Numbered from the stretch's first letter, positions 34,114 to 43,295 are shown. The stretch is 64,000 bases of DNA from a bacterium (GCA_016124195.1 WGOE01000003.1:372001-436000), one strand, 5' to 3'. Numbers and translations: made by a program. The notes: generated from the sequence alone by a model not told the origin.

Positions 34114-35924
34114 CAGAATGCCTGCCCCAAACCCACATAGATCTGCAGGCCATTGCCCACATTGCCATGGACCGGGACCGCCAGATCCAGCCGGATCGGC
34201 CCCACGCCCGTGGCATAGCGCGCGCCGATCCCGGCCCCTGCCTGCCAATCGGCGTTGGGCCCCGTCAGACTGCCAAGGCCGACCGCGCCAGCATCGACAA
34301 AGCCCACGATGCCGATGCTGTCGGTGACCTTGACCCGCGCCTCCATCGAAACGGCCAGGAAGGAGGTTCCGCCCAGATTGACCAGCGTGCCGCCGTCATT
34401 CACCGTGGCGCCCAGCGATTGATAGGGCTGGCCGCGCACAGTCCCGCCGCCGCCGGAATAGAACAGATCGGTGCGCGGCGTCTCCAATGCCGAGGCGCCC
34501 AGAATGGCACCGCCCTGCATCCGCACCGCCATCACCACCTTGTCATTGGCTCCGATGCCCTTGTAGCCGCGTGCATCAAAGGCAAAGCGCAGGCCGTTGC
34601 CCGTGGTGCCAAGGCCGATGAAAGGCTTGGCGTTCAGATCCAGATAGAAATTGCGCGTCGGGTCGGTCGCGCTGTCACGGCGATCCCAGGTCACGCCGAT
34701 CGGCAGATCGACACTGCGGTACAGAAAGGAGCCGGCCGAGTCCTTGCCCCTTGAAAAATCATAGCTCAGCGCAATGTGCCCGGTCAGGCTCTTGTTGAAG
34801 TAATGCGTGAATCCGAGCCCGGTCGAAAACGTGTCTGCGGTGTAATCGGCATCGTCCTTGTGGCCGATATTGGCCAGAATATTCAATGTCGTGTCCGGCC
34901 CCGGCGTGGCGGGCCGGTCCAGCGTCACGCCCAGGGCATAGTCCATCCCGCTGCCTGCTGCGGAGATGTTGGTGACTGCCCCGGTGATTTCCAGCCGTTC
35001 ACCGCCGCCGGCAAGGTTGCGGTGCAGCCAGCTGCCGTTGAGGCCCAGGCCGTCGTTCGTAGCGACCTCGGCGCCAAAGGTATAGCGGTGCAGCGGGGCC
35101 TCGGCCAAGTCGGCGGTCAGGCCCAGAAGGTCGGGCGGCGTGACCTGCGCATCCTCGGTCAGGGTCACCGAGGTGAAGACTCCGCTGCGCCGCAAGCGTT
35201 CGGCTGCGCGGGCCTCATCCGCCGGATCAAACCTTTTGCCGGTCGGCAGGCCCGCGATCTGTTGCACCCGCGCGACCCGCATGCGCTGGGCGCCATGCAC
35301 GGTCAGATCGCCAAAGCGCAGCACTGGCCCGGGTTTGAGGCTCACCTGCGCCGAAAGGGTCGACTTGGCGTGATCCGCGGTCAGGTTTTGCGCGGCAACC
35401 AAGGCCTTGGCGTGGCCCTCGCTGCGCCAGCCGTCAACTCCGGCCTGCACTGCGGCCTTGACCACGCCCGACCCTGCGGTCCTTCCCGTGGCAAATTCCG
35501 AAGGCAGCACCGTCTTCGGGGCCAGCGGCGCAATCTCTGCCCGGCTGAAGGCGAAGACGGGCCCCGGGTCCACGCTGACCGAGATATGGCCGATGCTCGC
35601 GGGCGCATCGAGGGGCGCGATGCTGGACGCCTCGCGCCCGTCGATCAGGACATGGATCACCGGACCATAATGGCCGGTCGCGTAAAGTGCGGACAACAGT
35701 CGGCCATATTCGGCCCGGGCGTCGGCGAAAAGATCCAGTGCCGGCTTGGTCTTGGCGGCGTCAGCCAGACCCGAGGCCGCCCGCAGCGCCTTGGCGAGCG
35801 CCTTGTCGTCGCCGCCGACGTTGAAATCCACCTTGTCAAACGCCAACCCTGGCAGGGCGACGGCAAGTCCCACGGCAAAAGCCGCGGCGGCTCCCCAAAG
35901 CCTGTGGCTGACGATACGGACCAT
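34113..35924 (-). CDS. tamA: Translocation and assembly module subunit TamA (BamA/Omp85 family)
   Basis: A 603-residue outer-membrane protein: signal WGAAAAFAVGLAVALPGLA, then POTRA domains (to about residue 260; GDLTVHGAQRMRVARVQQIA is typical), then the 16-strand barrel. The barrel holds SGGGGTVRGQPYQSLG, the conserved (V/I)RG(Y/F)-type element of Omp85 proteins, and ends in GIGARYATGVGPIRLDLAVP and LQIYVGLGQAF with terminal Phe. It pairs with TamB. Start ATG 35924 by signal-peptide position. The 154 bp to ubiG should hold its promoter. Confidence 0.95.
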   Translation of the reverse strand: MVRIVSHRLWGAAAAFAVGLAVALPGLAFDKVDFNVGGDDKALAKALRAASGLADAAKTKPALDLFADARAEYGRLLSALYATGHYGPVIHVLIDGREASSIAPLDAPASIGHISVSVDPGPVFAFSRAEIAPLAPKTVLPSEFATGRTAGSGVVKAAVQAGVDGWRSEGHAKALVAAQNLTADHAKSTLSAQVSLKPGPVLRFGDLTVHGAQRMRVARVQQIAGLPTGKRFDPADEARAAERLRRSGVFTSVTLTEDAQVTPPDLLGLTADLAEAPLHRYTFGAEVATNDGLGLNGSWLHRNLAGGGERLEITGAVTNISAAGSGMDYALGVTLDRPATPGPDTTLNILANIGHKDDADYTADTFSTGLGFTHYFNKSLTGHIALSYDFSRGKDSAGSFLYRSVDLPIGVTWDRRDSATDPTRNFYLDLNAKPFIGLGTTGNGLRFAFDARGYKGIGANDKVVMAVRMQGGAILGASALETPRTDLFYSGGGGTVRGQPYQSLGATVNDGGTLVNLGGTSFLAVSMEARVKVTDSIGIVGFVDAGAVGLGSLTGPNADWQAGAGIGARYATGVGPIRLDLAVPVHGNVGNGLQIYVGLGQAF

Positions 35925-36078
35925 ACTTGATAAGGGACCCTTCTGCCTCGCCCCAAGACTATTGCAGCCGTGGCCCGAAAGGGCAATCAGCAGACCGCGG
36001 AACGCCGCGTCTCGGCAGGATGGTGCTGGACCCTCCGGAATCTTGCGCCGCGGCCAGTCCGCCATTGGCGGGCCGGAG

Positions 36079-36813
36079 TCAGGCCTTGCGGCTGGTCGTG
36101 ACGTAATTGACCGACAGATCGCGCGACGACAGGCTCCAGCTCCAGGAAACCGGGTTGAAGACCATGCCCTTGCGGTCCAATGGGTCCAGACCGGCGCGGC
36201 GGATCAGGTCGTAAAGCTCGTCGGGCGTGATGAACTTGGCCCAGTCATGCGTGCCCTTGGGCAACCAGCGCATCACCCATTCCGCCCCGATGATGGCCAT
36301 CAAAAAGCTTTTGGGATTCCGGTTCAGCGTCGAACAGATCATTATTCCGCCCGGTTTCAGCAGGGTCTGGCAGGCGGTCAGATAGGCAAGGGGATCGCTG
36401 ACATGTTCGACGACCTCCATGTTCAGCACGACATCGAACCTCTCTCCCGCGGCGGCAAGGTCCTCGGCGGTGGTGAAACGATAGTCGATCTGCAGGCCCG
36501 ACTGTTCGGCATGAACCTGCGCCACCGGAATGTTGCGCGGTGCTGCATCGGCGCCCACGACCTCTGCTCCCAGCCGTGCCATCGGCTCGGACAGAAGGCC
36601 ACCGCCGCAGCCGATGTCGAGGATGCGCAATCCGGCAAAGGCACCAGGTCGCGACAGGTCCCGGCCATACTCTGCCGCGATCTGGCTGGTGATATAATCC
36701 AGCCGGCACGGATTCATCAGATGCAGCGGGCGAAACTTGCCCGTCGGGTCCCACCATTCGGCGGCCATCGCTTCGAATTTGGCGACTTCGCTCGGGTCAA
36801 TGGTCGTTTGCAT
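36079..36813 (-). CDS. ubiG: Ubiquinone biosynthesis O-methyltransferase UbiG
   Basis: Catalyses both O-methylation steps of ubiquinone synthesis. 244 residues, full length. [20 protein letters not shown] and [12 protein letters not shown] are the UbiG N-terminal signature, followed by the SAM motif [18 protein letters not shown] and [11 protein letters not shown]. The end ([23 protein letters not shown]) is also typical. It is probably a single-gene unit, divergent from prolyl aminopeptidase with 57 bp between the starts. Confidence 0.97.
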   Translation of the reverse strand: MQTTIDPSEVAKFEAMAAEWWDPTGKFRPLHLMNPCRLDYITSQIAAEYGRDLSRPGAFAGLRILDIGCGGGLLSEPMARLGAEVVGADAAPRNIPVAQVHAEQSGLQIDYRFTTAEDLAAAGERFDVVLNMEVVEHVSDPLAYLTACQTLLKPGGIMICSTLNRNPKSFLMAIIGAEWVMRWLPKGTHDWAKFITPDELYDLIRRAGLDPLDRKGMVFNPVSWSWSLSSRDLSVNYVTTSRKA

Positions 36814-36870
36814 CGGGCTATTCCTTCAAAAGGCGTGTCACTCGCGTCGGCACCCGCTATATAGAGCGGG

Positions 36871-37854
36871 ATGGATCACAGATCAGGCCCAAAACGCGCG
36901 ACGGACTACCTTTACCCGCCGGTCGAACCCTTCGACCAGCGCGTGCTTGACGTTGGCGGCGGTCACCGCATCTATGTCGAGCAATGTGGCAACCCTGCGG
37001 GCGTGCCGGTTCTGGTGCTGCACGGCGGCCCGGGCGGCGGCTGTTCACCCGCGATGCGCCGGTATTTCGATCCGGCGCATTACCGGGTCGCCTTGTTCGA
37101 CCAACGCGGCTGCGGCAGATCGCGGCCCCATGCCAGCGTCGACAACAACACAACCTGGCATCTGGTGTCCGACATCGAGGTGATTCGCCAAACCCTGGGG
37201 ATCGACCGCTTCATCCTGTTCGGTGGCAGTTGGGGCGCGGCTCTGGCCCTGATCTACGCCATCACGCATCCTGAACGCGTGGCCCATCTTGTCTTGCGCG
37301 GCATCTTCTTGATGAGCAAGACCGAGCTCAACTGGTTCTACGGCGGCGGCGCGGGTGCCTTTTTTCCCGACCTTTGGGCGCGGTTTGTGGCGCCCATCCC
37401 GCGCGAAGAGCGTGCGGATCTGATTGCCGCCTATCACCGCCGGTTGTTTTCCGGAAACCTGCCCGAGGAAATCCGGCTTGGCCGCATCTGGTCCAACTGG
37501 GAAAACGCGCTGGCCTCGGTTGCGCAGGACGGCCCGCTTGGCGAAGGGCCTGCCGACTATGCCCGTGCCTTCGCCCGGCTGGAGAATCACTATTTCCAGA
37601 ACGCGGGCTTTCTTGAGGCGGACAACTGGATCCTGCGTGAGCGCCATCGGATCGAGGGCATCGGCGCCACTCTGGTCCAGGGGCGGCTCGATATGATCTG
37701 TCCGCCGGTCGCGGCCTGGATGCTGTCGCAAGGCTGGGCCAAGTGCGAATTGCGCCTTGTTCCGCTGGCCGGTCATGCCCTGTCCGAGCCCGGGATCTCG
37801 GAGGCGCTGGTCGCCACGATGAACACGCTGCGGACGGCGGGCTTTGCGACCTAG
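36871..37854 (+). CDS. pip: Prolyl aminopeptidase
   Basis: A 327-residue alpha/beta hydrolase (peptidase family S33) that removes N-terminal proline. VLHGGPGGGCSP holds the oxyanion region. The nucleophile is in FGGSWGAALAL, and the acid and His are in QGRLDMICPP and LAGHALSEPG. DQRGCGRSRPH is the typical family motif. Length is normal. Its stop shares the tetranucleotide CTAG with the stop of the convergent dehydrogenase gene, so each strand reads TAG. Confidence 0.96.
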   Translation: MDHRSGPKRATDYLYPPVEPFDQRVLDVGGGHRIYVEQCGNPAGVPVLVLHGGPGGGCSPAMRRYFDPAHYRVALFDQRGCGRSRPHASVDNNTTWHLVSDIEVIRQTLGIDRFILFGGSWGAALALIYAITHPERVAHLVLRGIFLMSKTELNWFYGGGAGAFFPDLWARFVAPIPREERADLIAAYHRRLFSGNLPEEIRLGRIWSNWENALASVAQDGPLGEGPADYARAFARLENHYFQNAGFLEADNWILRERHRIEGIGATLVQGRLDMICPPVAAWMLSQGWAKCELRLVPLAGHALSEPGISEALVATMNTLRTAGFAT

Positions 37855-39917
37855 TCTTCCAGTCGTGTGACCTCACGGCGGAAGGGCAGGGCGTCGCCCC
37901 AATCGGGCGCGTCCAGTTCGCGCGCGTAACGGTGGCCCGCGAAAGTGGCCCAGGCGATGGGCGCCGGGGCGGCGGCATCGCCGATGACCTTGACGGAACG
38001 GATCCCCGCATCCGCCCAGTCCGCTTCCCGGGATTTGAGCGCCAGGTAGACCGCATCGTCAGAGCGGCGCGACGCCACCATGACCACCGAATCGCAGCCG
38101 ATCCGGGCCCTTTGGTTGGTATAGCTGCAATTGGTTTCGACTTCGCCGGCGTGGATCGCCACAAGGCCGGTGTTGAGCACGATCCGGACGCCCAGGGACA
38201 CCAGCCGCCGGTGGATCGAGGCTTGTTCCAGCGTGTTGGCGGTCCAGTCCGATACGAAGGCCGAGGGCGTGACCAAGGTCACTTCGCACCCCTGCCGTGC
38301 GCAAAGTTCGGCCAGCACGCCACCCATGTAGTAATGGTCGTCATCAAAGATCACCACCTTGCCCGCGGGCAGCCGCCCCTCCATCAGATCGTCGGGCGTC
38401 AAGACGGGCATCATGGCATCGACGGGCATGGGCACGACGTGTTGCCGCGCCACCCCATCCGCCCGCCAGTGCGATCCGGTGGCCACGCAGACGTGCTGGA
38501 AGCCGAACTCCATCACCTCGTCCGCGGTCAGCCGAGAGCCGGGGTACATCTGCACATTCGGTCTCTGTTTCAGCTGAAACAACCGGTAATCCGCCACCCG
38601 ACCCCAGGCTGACAGCCCCGGCAGCAGGCGTTCGCGCGCCACCCGGCCGCCGAAATCCGGCCGCGCCTCGGCCAGGGCCACGTCATAGCCGCGCATCGCC
38701 GCCGCGCGCGCCGCCTCCAGCCCGGCGGGACCCGATCCGATCACCAGGACCGTCTGACTTTCGCCCTTGGTGGCGATCTTCTCCGGATGCCAGCCGCGCC
38801 GCCATTCCTCCATCCAGGTCGGGTTCTGCGTGCAGCGGCCCATGCCTTGCGTCATGTCGCCGGTGATGCAGATGTTGCAGCCGATGCATTCGCGGATGTC
38901 CTCGACCCGGCCTTCGTCGATCTTGCGCGGCAGGAAAGGATCGGCAATCGAGGGCCGCGCGCAGCCGATGAAGTCCAGGCGCCCCGACTTGATCATCCGC
39001 GCCATCACGTCGGGCGAAGTGAAGCGCCCGACCCCCACCACCGGGCGCGGGGAAAGGTCGCGTATGCCGGTCACCCAGGCCTCTTGAGCCGCCTCTTCCT
39101 TGAAGCGCGACGGGCCCGAGCAATCCTCCCATGTCCCCATCGCGAGGTCCCACAAGTCGGGCAATTCCGCGTTCATCGAGACGAAATCGCGCACCTCGGC
39201 GTTGGAAAAGCCCAAGTCGCCGATGGTTTCATCCAGCGAGACCCGCAAGGTCAGCGCCATCGTATCGCCCACAGCCTCGCGCATGTCGGCGATGACCTCG
39301 CGGGCAAAGCGCGAACGGTTTTCCAGGCTGCCGCCATATTCGTCGCCGCGCTGGTTCGTCGCGCGGGAAAGAAAGTGCTGGAAGATGCCGAACCCATGCG
39401 CGCCGTACAGGCATATCAGGTCGAACCCCGCCAGCTTGCTGCGGCGGGCGGCGTTGACGAACCAGCGGCGCAGGTTGCGGATGTCGGTCTTGTCCATCGC
39501 GCGGGCCTGCACCGGGTCGTTGGTAAAGGTGCGGATCGGCAGGGCCGAGGGCGCCAGCGGCACCTCCTTGGTGTACATGTTCGGCCCGTTGATGCCGGAA
39601 TATGCCAGCTGGATGCCGGCCAGCGCGCCATGGGTCTTCATCGCCGCGGCCATCTTGGCGATCGAAGGGATGTCCTTGTCCTCCCACAGGCGCAGTTCGA
39701 TGAAGGGCGTGATCTCGGACGTGTGGTGCATCTCGGTCTGTTCGGTGAAGATGACGCCCCAGCCGCCCTCGGCCTTCACCCCGCGCATCGCGGCGGCGGC
39801 AGAGGGGTCACGGTAGCCGCCGCCATTGCAATGCGGCACCTGGTAGAACCGGTTCTTGGCCGTCAACGGGCCAACGCCAAGCGGTTGAAACAGAATGTCA
39901 TAGCGGGGGTCGCGCAT
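37851..39917 (-). CDS. Trimethylamine/dimethylamine dehydrogenase-like FMN-[4Fe-4S]-FAD-type oxidoreductase
   Basis: A 688-residue protein: an N-terminal TIM-barrel flavin domain (1-350), an iron-sulfur motif CIGCNICITGD with a further cysteine in GRCTQN, and a C-terminal dinucleotide-binding half (VLVIGSGPAGLEAARAAAMRG). Alignment from memory with trimethylamine dehydrogenase gives strong identity (NRFYQVPHC, VKAEGGW, CARPSIADPFLP, RRGWHPEK), including C30, which carries the covalent 6-S-cysteinyl FMN. The substrate bowl differs: Q at 60, E at 74 and A at 105, where TMADH has Y, S and W. It therefore probably oxidises a different N-alkyl amine. ATG 39917 follows AGGA; last gene of the five-gene operon. 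Confidence 0.85.
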   Translation of the reverse strand: MRDPRYDILFQPLGVGPLTAKNRFYQVPHCNGGGYRDPSAAAAMRGVKAEGGWGVIFTEQTEMHHTSEITPFIELRLWEDKDIPSIAKMAAAMKTHGALAGIQLAYSGINGPNMYTKEVPLAPSALPIRTFTNDPVQARAMDKTDIRNLRRWFVNAARRSKLAGFDLICLYGAHGFGIFQHFLSRATNQRGDEYGGSLENRSRFAREVIADMREAVGDTMALTLRVSLDETIGDLGFSNAEVRDFVSMNAELPDLWDLAMGTWEDCSGPSRFKEEAAQEAWVTGIRDLSPRPVVGVGRFTSPDVMARMIKSGRLDFIGCARPSIADPFLPRKIDEGRVEDIRECIGCNICITGDMTQGMGRCTQNPTWMEEWRRGWHPEKIATKGESQTVLVIGSGPAGLEAARAAAMRGYDVALAEARPDFGGRVARERLLPGLSAWGRVADYRLFQLKQRPNVQMYPGSRLTADEVMEFGFQHVCVATGSHWRADGVARQHVVPMPVDAMMPVLTPDDLMEGRLPAGKVVIFDDDHYYMGGVLAELCARQGCEVTLVTPSAFVSDWTANTLEQASIHRRLVSLGVRIVLNTGLVAIHAGEVETNCSYTNQRARIGCDSVVMVASRRSDDAVYLALKSREADWADAGIRSVKVIGDAAAPAPIAWATFAGHRYARELDAPDWGDALPFRREVTRLED

Positions 39918-39926
39918 GGCGTTTTC

Positions 39927-40853
39927 CTATCGCAGGATCAAGGCAGGCAGGATGTCCTGCAGAACGGTCTGGGCATGGTCGATGAAGGCGTTGATGGTCA
40001 GCGAGGCGCGGCTTCCGGTGGCGCACAAAAGCCCCATCCGCATCGGCTGCACCGGGCCGGTCAGCGGCACAAAGACCAGCGCCTTGCCGTCCGGGGCCTG
40101 GTCGGTCAAGGGCCGGAAATTGGCGATCGAATAGCCAAAGCCATTGGCGACCAGCGATTGCACCACCGCCATGTCGCGGCTTCTTTCGGCGATCTGCGGT
40201 CTTAGTGACGCTTTTTCAAAGAACGACAGGAAATAGTCGGAGGACAGCGGCAGGTCCAGCAGCACAAATGGCAGGTCGGCCAGATCACCAACCGAAAGCG
40301 TCTTGCGATGCGCCAGCGGATGGCTTTGCGGCAACATCACGAAGGGCGGCAGCGAGGCAAGCTCGACAAACTCCATATCGGCGGGCAGGGCGAGGTCATA
40401 GGTCAGCACCACATCCAGGGACGCATTGCGCAGGCCTTCGATCAACGCGGCCTGATGGGTTTCGGTCTGGCGAAACTCGACCTGCGGATAGCGGTCGATG
40501 AAGCCGCGCCTGAACTGCGGGACCAGAATCTGTGCAAAGGTCAAAAGACAGCCGAGGTTGAGCCGCCCCTTGACCGTGCCACGGAACTGCGCCGCCACCT
40601 CGGTCAGGCGGTCGGCTGCGGCAAGGGCGGCTGCGGCCTCGCGGATCATCTCGCGGCCGGATTGGGTGGGCGACATGCCGTGCGCGTGCTTGCGCACGAA
40701 AAGCGGCAGGCCGAATTCCGCCTCGAGCTGGGCGATGGCGGTCGAGATCGATGGGGCCGAGACGTTGAGCCGTTCGGCCGCCAAGGTGATCGACCCCGAC
40801 TGGCCCACCGCCACCAGGTATTCCAGCTGCCGCAGAGTGTAGCGCAGCGCCAC
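39927..40853 (-). CDS. LysR-family transcriptional regulator embedded in the amine operon
   Basis: A 308-residue LysR regulator. The N-terminal helix-turn-helix is LRQLEYLVAVGQSGSITLAA, then ERLNVSAPSISTAIAQLE and FGLPLFVRKHAHGMSPT. An effector-binding domain fills residues 90-300. It starts with GTG directly after the DUF1028 stop (TAGGTG) and ends 9 bp before the dehydrogenase start. It is thus inside the operon rather than divergent, which is unusual for LysR genes. It would autoregulate with its targets; a candidate site lies at 43296-43337. Confidence 0.92.
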   Translation of the reverse strand: MALRYTLRQLEYLVAVGQSGSITLAAERLNVSAPSISTAIAQLEAEFGLPLFVRKHAHGMSPTQSGREMIREAAAALAAADRLTEVAAQFRGTVKGRLNLGCLLTFAQILVPQFRRGFIDRYPQVEFRQTETHQAALIEGLRNASLDVVLTYDLALPADMEFVELASLPPFVMLPQSHPLAHRKTLSVGDLADLPFVLLDLPLSSDYFLSFFEKASLRPQIAERSRDMAVVQSLVANGFGYSIANFRPLTDQAPDGKALVFVPLTGPVQPMRMGLLCATGSRASLTINAFIDHAQTVLQDILPALILR

Positions 40854-41528
40854 CTAAGTCTCGCCCGGCACGCCGTAAGAGGGCGCCGCCCGCGGGTCGA
40901 TGGCGCGGGTCTGATAGGCCTCCATCTGGGGTTTGTAGATCTCCCAGGCGCGGGCGATATGGGCGATCGGGTCGCCCTCCTCCCAATCGCAGCGCAGTTC
41001 GGCAAGCGGCCAGGAGTGGTGGCCTACGATCAGAAGGCCGGCCGAATGCACCGGCCCCGCCTCCCCGCCAAGCGCGAGTGCTGCCTGCATCGCGGCAAGC
41101 AGCCGATCGCCGAGGTGGCCGGACGCCTGTTCGAAAGTCGTCACCATTGCGGCAGGAATGGCCTTGTCCGCCAGCAGATTACCACCGGCGGCGACATTCA
41201 CGCCCTCGGCCGCGCCCCAGACACCCAGGGCATTCGCGCCGGACCAGGTCGCGGTGCGGCCCTGCGCATCGATGCACAGCAACTGGCGATAGTCGGGGAA
41301 CCGCTCTTGCCGGACGGCCTCGGCCACGGCTTCTGGCGCAGAAAGGCCGGAGGCCAACAGGTCCAGCAGCAGATCGCCCAGCCCCGGGTTGGTTATGTTC
41401 TGGCTGGCCGCCGCGCCGATCCCGGCCCGGGCAAAGGCGCAGCGTGCCGCCACCGCGGGCGAGGATGACGATATTGCCATGCCGAATTGGCCGGTTTCAG
41501 CGCAGCGCGCGACGAGGGAAAACGTCAT
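40854..41528 (-). CDS. DUF1028 family protein (Ntn-hydrolase-like)
   Basis: A 224-residue DUF1028 protein. The N-terminus MTFSLVARCAETGQFGMAIS is characteristic, followed by SSSPAVAARCAFARAGIGAA, ASQNITNPGLG, YRQLLCIDAQG and GGNLLADKAIP. Structures of the family resemble N-terminal-nucleophile hydrolases, but no activity is firmly known. DUF1028 genes often sit beside RidA-type genes, as here. It starts one base after the RidA stop and is followed without gap by the LysR gene. Confidence 0.88.
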   Translation of the reverse strand: MTFSLVARCAETGQFGMAISSSSPAVAARCAFARAGIGAAASQNITNPGLGDLLLDLLASGLSAPEAVAEAVRQERFPDYRQLLCIDAQGRTATWSGANALGVWGAAEGVNVAAGGNLLADKAIPAAMVTTFEQASGHLGDRLLAAMQAALALGGEAGPVHSAGLLIVGHHSWPLAELRCDWEEGDPIAHIARAWEIYKPQMEAYQTRAIDPRAAPSYGVPGET

Positions 41529-41529
41529 C

Positions 41530-41946
41530 TCAGTCAGGAATGACAGCGGTGGCGTCGATCTCGACCAGCCAATCCGGCCGGGCCAAGGCCACAACGGTCA
41601 ACCCGGTGCAAACCGGATGCACGCCTTTGATATATTCGCCCATGGTGCGATAGACCGGCTCACGGTGGCGCACATCGGTCAGATAGACGACCAGCTTGAC
41701 CAGATGCTCCATCCTGCCACCGGCCTCTTCGATGACCTGTTTGATGTTCTGCATGACCTTGTGCGTTTGCGCCACGGGGTCATGGCTGCCAAGGTTCACC
41801 GCCGTATCAAGGTCTTGCGGGCAGGCGCCGCGGAACCAGACGGTGCGGCCGCCGCGCGTGACCACGGCATGGGCCAGGTCGTTGTCCAGCTTCTGTTCGG
41901 GATAGGTGTCTTTGGTGTTGAAGGGGCGAATGCGCTGGTGGGCCAT
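41530..41946 (-). CDS. RidA/YjgF-family protein
   Basis: A 138-residue RidA-fold protein: VMQNIKQVIEEAGGRMEHLV, KLVVYLTDVRHREPV and LVEIDATAV are conserved. RidA enzymes hydrolyse reactive enamine/imine products of amino-acid and amine metabolism. The carboxylate-binding arginine of canonical RidA (PARS motif) is not visible; the matching region reads HPVCTGLTVV, so it probably belongs to a different Rid subgroup. Its ATG overlaps the flavoprotein stop by one base (TGATG). Its place next to an amine dehydrogenase suggests it deals with an imine intermediate, which is inference. Confidence 0.88.
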   Translation of the reverse strand: MAHQRIRPFNTKDTYPEQKLDNDLAHAVVTRGGRTVWFRGACPQDLDTAVNLGSHDPVAQTHKVMQNIKQVIEEAGGRMEHLVKLVVYLTDVRHREPVYRTMGEYIKGVHPVCTGLTVVALARPDWLVEIDATAVIPD

Positions 41947-43235
41947 CAGGCTCTCCGTTGAAGGGCTGCGGTGGAGTCTTGCGAGGCAACGGCGGGACCT
42001 TCATAGGCCAGATAGGCGCGCTGCTTGGCAATGTGGTCGGCCACGTGTTTGGCATCGTGCCAGACGCCCCAGATGAAGGACGATCCGCGCCGCGATTGCC
42101 AGGGCAGGCCGAGGAAATAGACCCCCGGCTCGGCCGCCACGCCGCGCTGATGGCGGGGAAAGCCCTTCGCATCGAAGGTATCGACCTGCAACCAGCTGAA
42201 ATCCAGCGCAAATCCTGTGGCCCAGAGGATCGTGGTCACACCGGCTTGGGCAAGGTCCAGGCTGGCGATCGGATGGGTCACACATTCGGGGTCAGGGCCG
42301 ATCAGCCGCGCCGTGGGCTCTGCGGGCAGGTCGAGCCCGTTGCGGGTGATATAGGCGTCGGCCTCATCCAGCAATCCAAGGTAGTCCGCGTCGCCCTTGG
42401 CGAGATTCCGTGCCAGATCGGGGGCAAAGGTCATCACGCCATCGGCATAGCTTTCGGTCTTGCCCAACAGGGTCATGCCCCGCGCGGCCAGCTTGCGGAA
42501 ATCCACGGTGTGACCGCCATGCGCGCCACTGACCGCGATGGTCGTGTGTTCGGCCCCCGGCTGCGATTCCGCGTCCCATTTGTTGAGAACGCCCAGCCAC
42601 CAGACGAAATCGCGGCCGCGATAGCTGCGTGGCGGGCGGCCGTGCGGACCGACCGAAAGAAAGACCTTGCGCCCTGCCTCCAGCAACTCTGCCGCGATCT
42701 GCGCGCCCGAAGAGCCCGCGCCAACCACCAGAACCGCGCCGGGCGGCAGTTGCGCCGGGTTGCGATAGGCGCTGGAGTGCAATTGCATGATCCCGGCATT
42801 CTCAGGCACCAGCGTCGGGATCAGCGGGCGCTGAAAGGGGCCGGTCGCGGCGATCACATATTCCGCCTCGATGACGCCATCCGAGGTTTCCACGCTTAAG
42901 CCCGGCGCCCCGTTGAGCCGGCTGACCTTGGTCACAGCCACGCCGCACCGGATCGGCGCCTTGATCTGTTCGGCATAGGCCTCGAAATAGTCGGCCACGC
43001 CGTCTTTGCCGACAAAAGCCTCGGGGTCGCCCGGAAACGCCATCCCTGGAAAGCGATCGTGCCAGGCGGGGCCGTTGGCGACCAGCGAATCCCACCGCTC
43101 TGACCGCCAGCGTTCGGCGATCCGGCTGCGTTCCAGCACCAGATGGCCGACGCCACAGCGGGTCAGATGCTCGCTCATCGCGACTCCCGCCTGACCGGCG
43201 CCGACGACAAGCGCCTCGACTTTTTCAACTGACAT
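41946..43235 (-). CDS. NAD(P)/FAD-dependent monooxygenase-like flavoprotein (CzcO-like)
   Basis: A 429-residue flavoprotein. The FAD-binding motif EALVVGAGQAGVAMSEHL is at the N-terminus and the NAD(P)H-binding motif VLVVGAGSSGAQIAAELL is near residue 170. ATGPFQRPLIP and ILWATGFALDFSWL match the FMO/CzcO group. It may N- or C-oxygenate a small substrate. ATG 43235 (MSVEKVEALVV) has AGGACGGG upstream; ATG 43256 is an alternative. First gene of the five-gene operon. The classical FMO signature FxGxxxHxxxW is not evident, so FMO chemistry is uncertain. Confidence 0.82.
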   Translation of the reverse strand: MSVEKVEALVVGAGQAGVAMSEHLTRCGVGHLVLERSRIAERWRSERWDSLVANGPAWHDRFPGMAFPGDPEAFVGKDGVADYFEAYAEQIKAPIRCGVAVTKVSRLNGAPGLSVETSDGVIEAEYVIAATGPFQRPLIPTLVPENAGIMQLHSSAYRNPAQLPPGAVLVVGAGSSGAQIAAELLEAGRKVFLSVGPHGRPPRSYRGRDFVWWLGVLNKWDAESQPGAEHTTIAVSGAHGGHTVDFRKLAARGMTLLGKTESYADGVMTFAPDLARNLAKGDADYLGLLDEADAYITRNGLDLPAEPTARLIGPDPECVTHPIASLDLAQAGVTTILWATGFALDFSWLQVDTFDAKGFPRHQRGVAAEPGVYFLGLPWQSRRGSSFIWGVWHDAKHVADHIAKQRAYLAYEGPAVASQDSTAALQRRA

Positions 43236-43295
43236 GAACCCGTCCTGTGCTGACATTTTCCGTGCAAGACCTATGGGACTTGCCATATCGGGCAG

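Noticed and set aside
32443-34140. 565-codon open frame on the + strand opposite tamB
   Set aside because: No recognisable domain, and composition typical of antisense reading; the minus strand carries a clear TamB.
38787-40205. 472-codon + strand open frame over the dehydrogenase and LysR genes
   Set aside because: It crosses two well-supported minus-strand genes and its translation resembles no protein.
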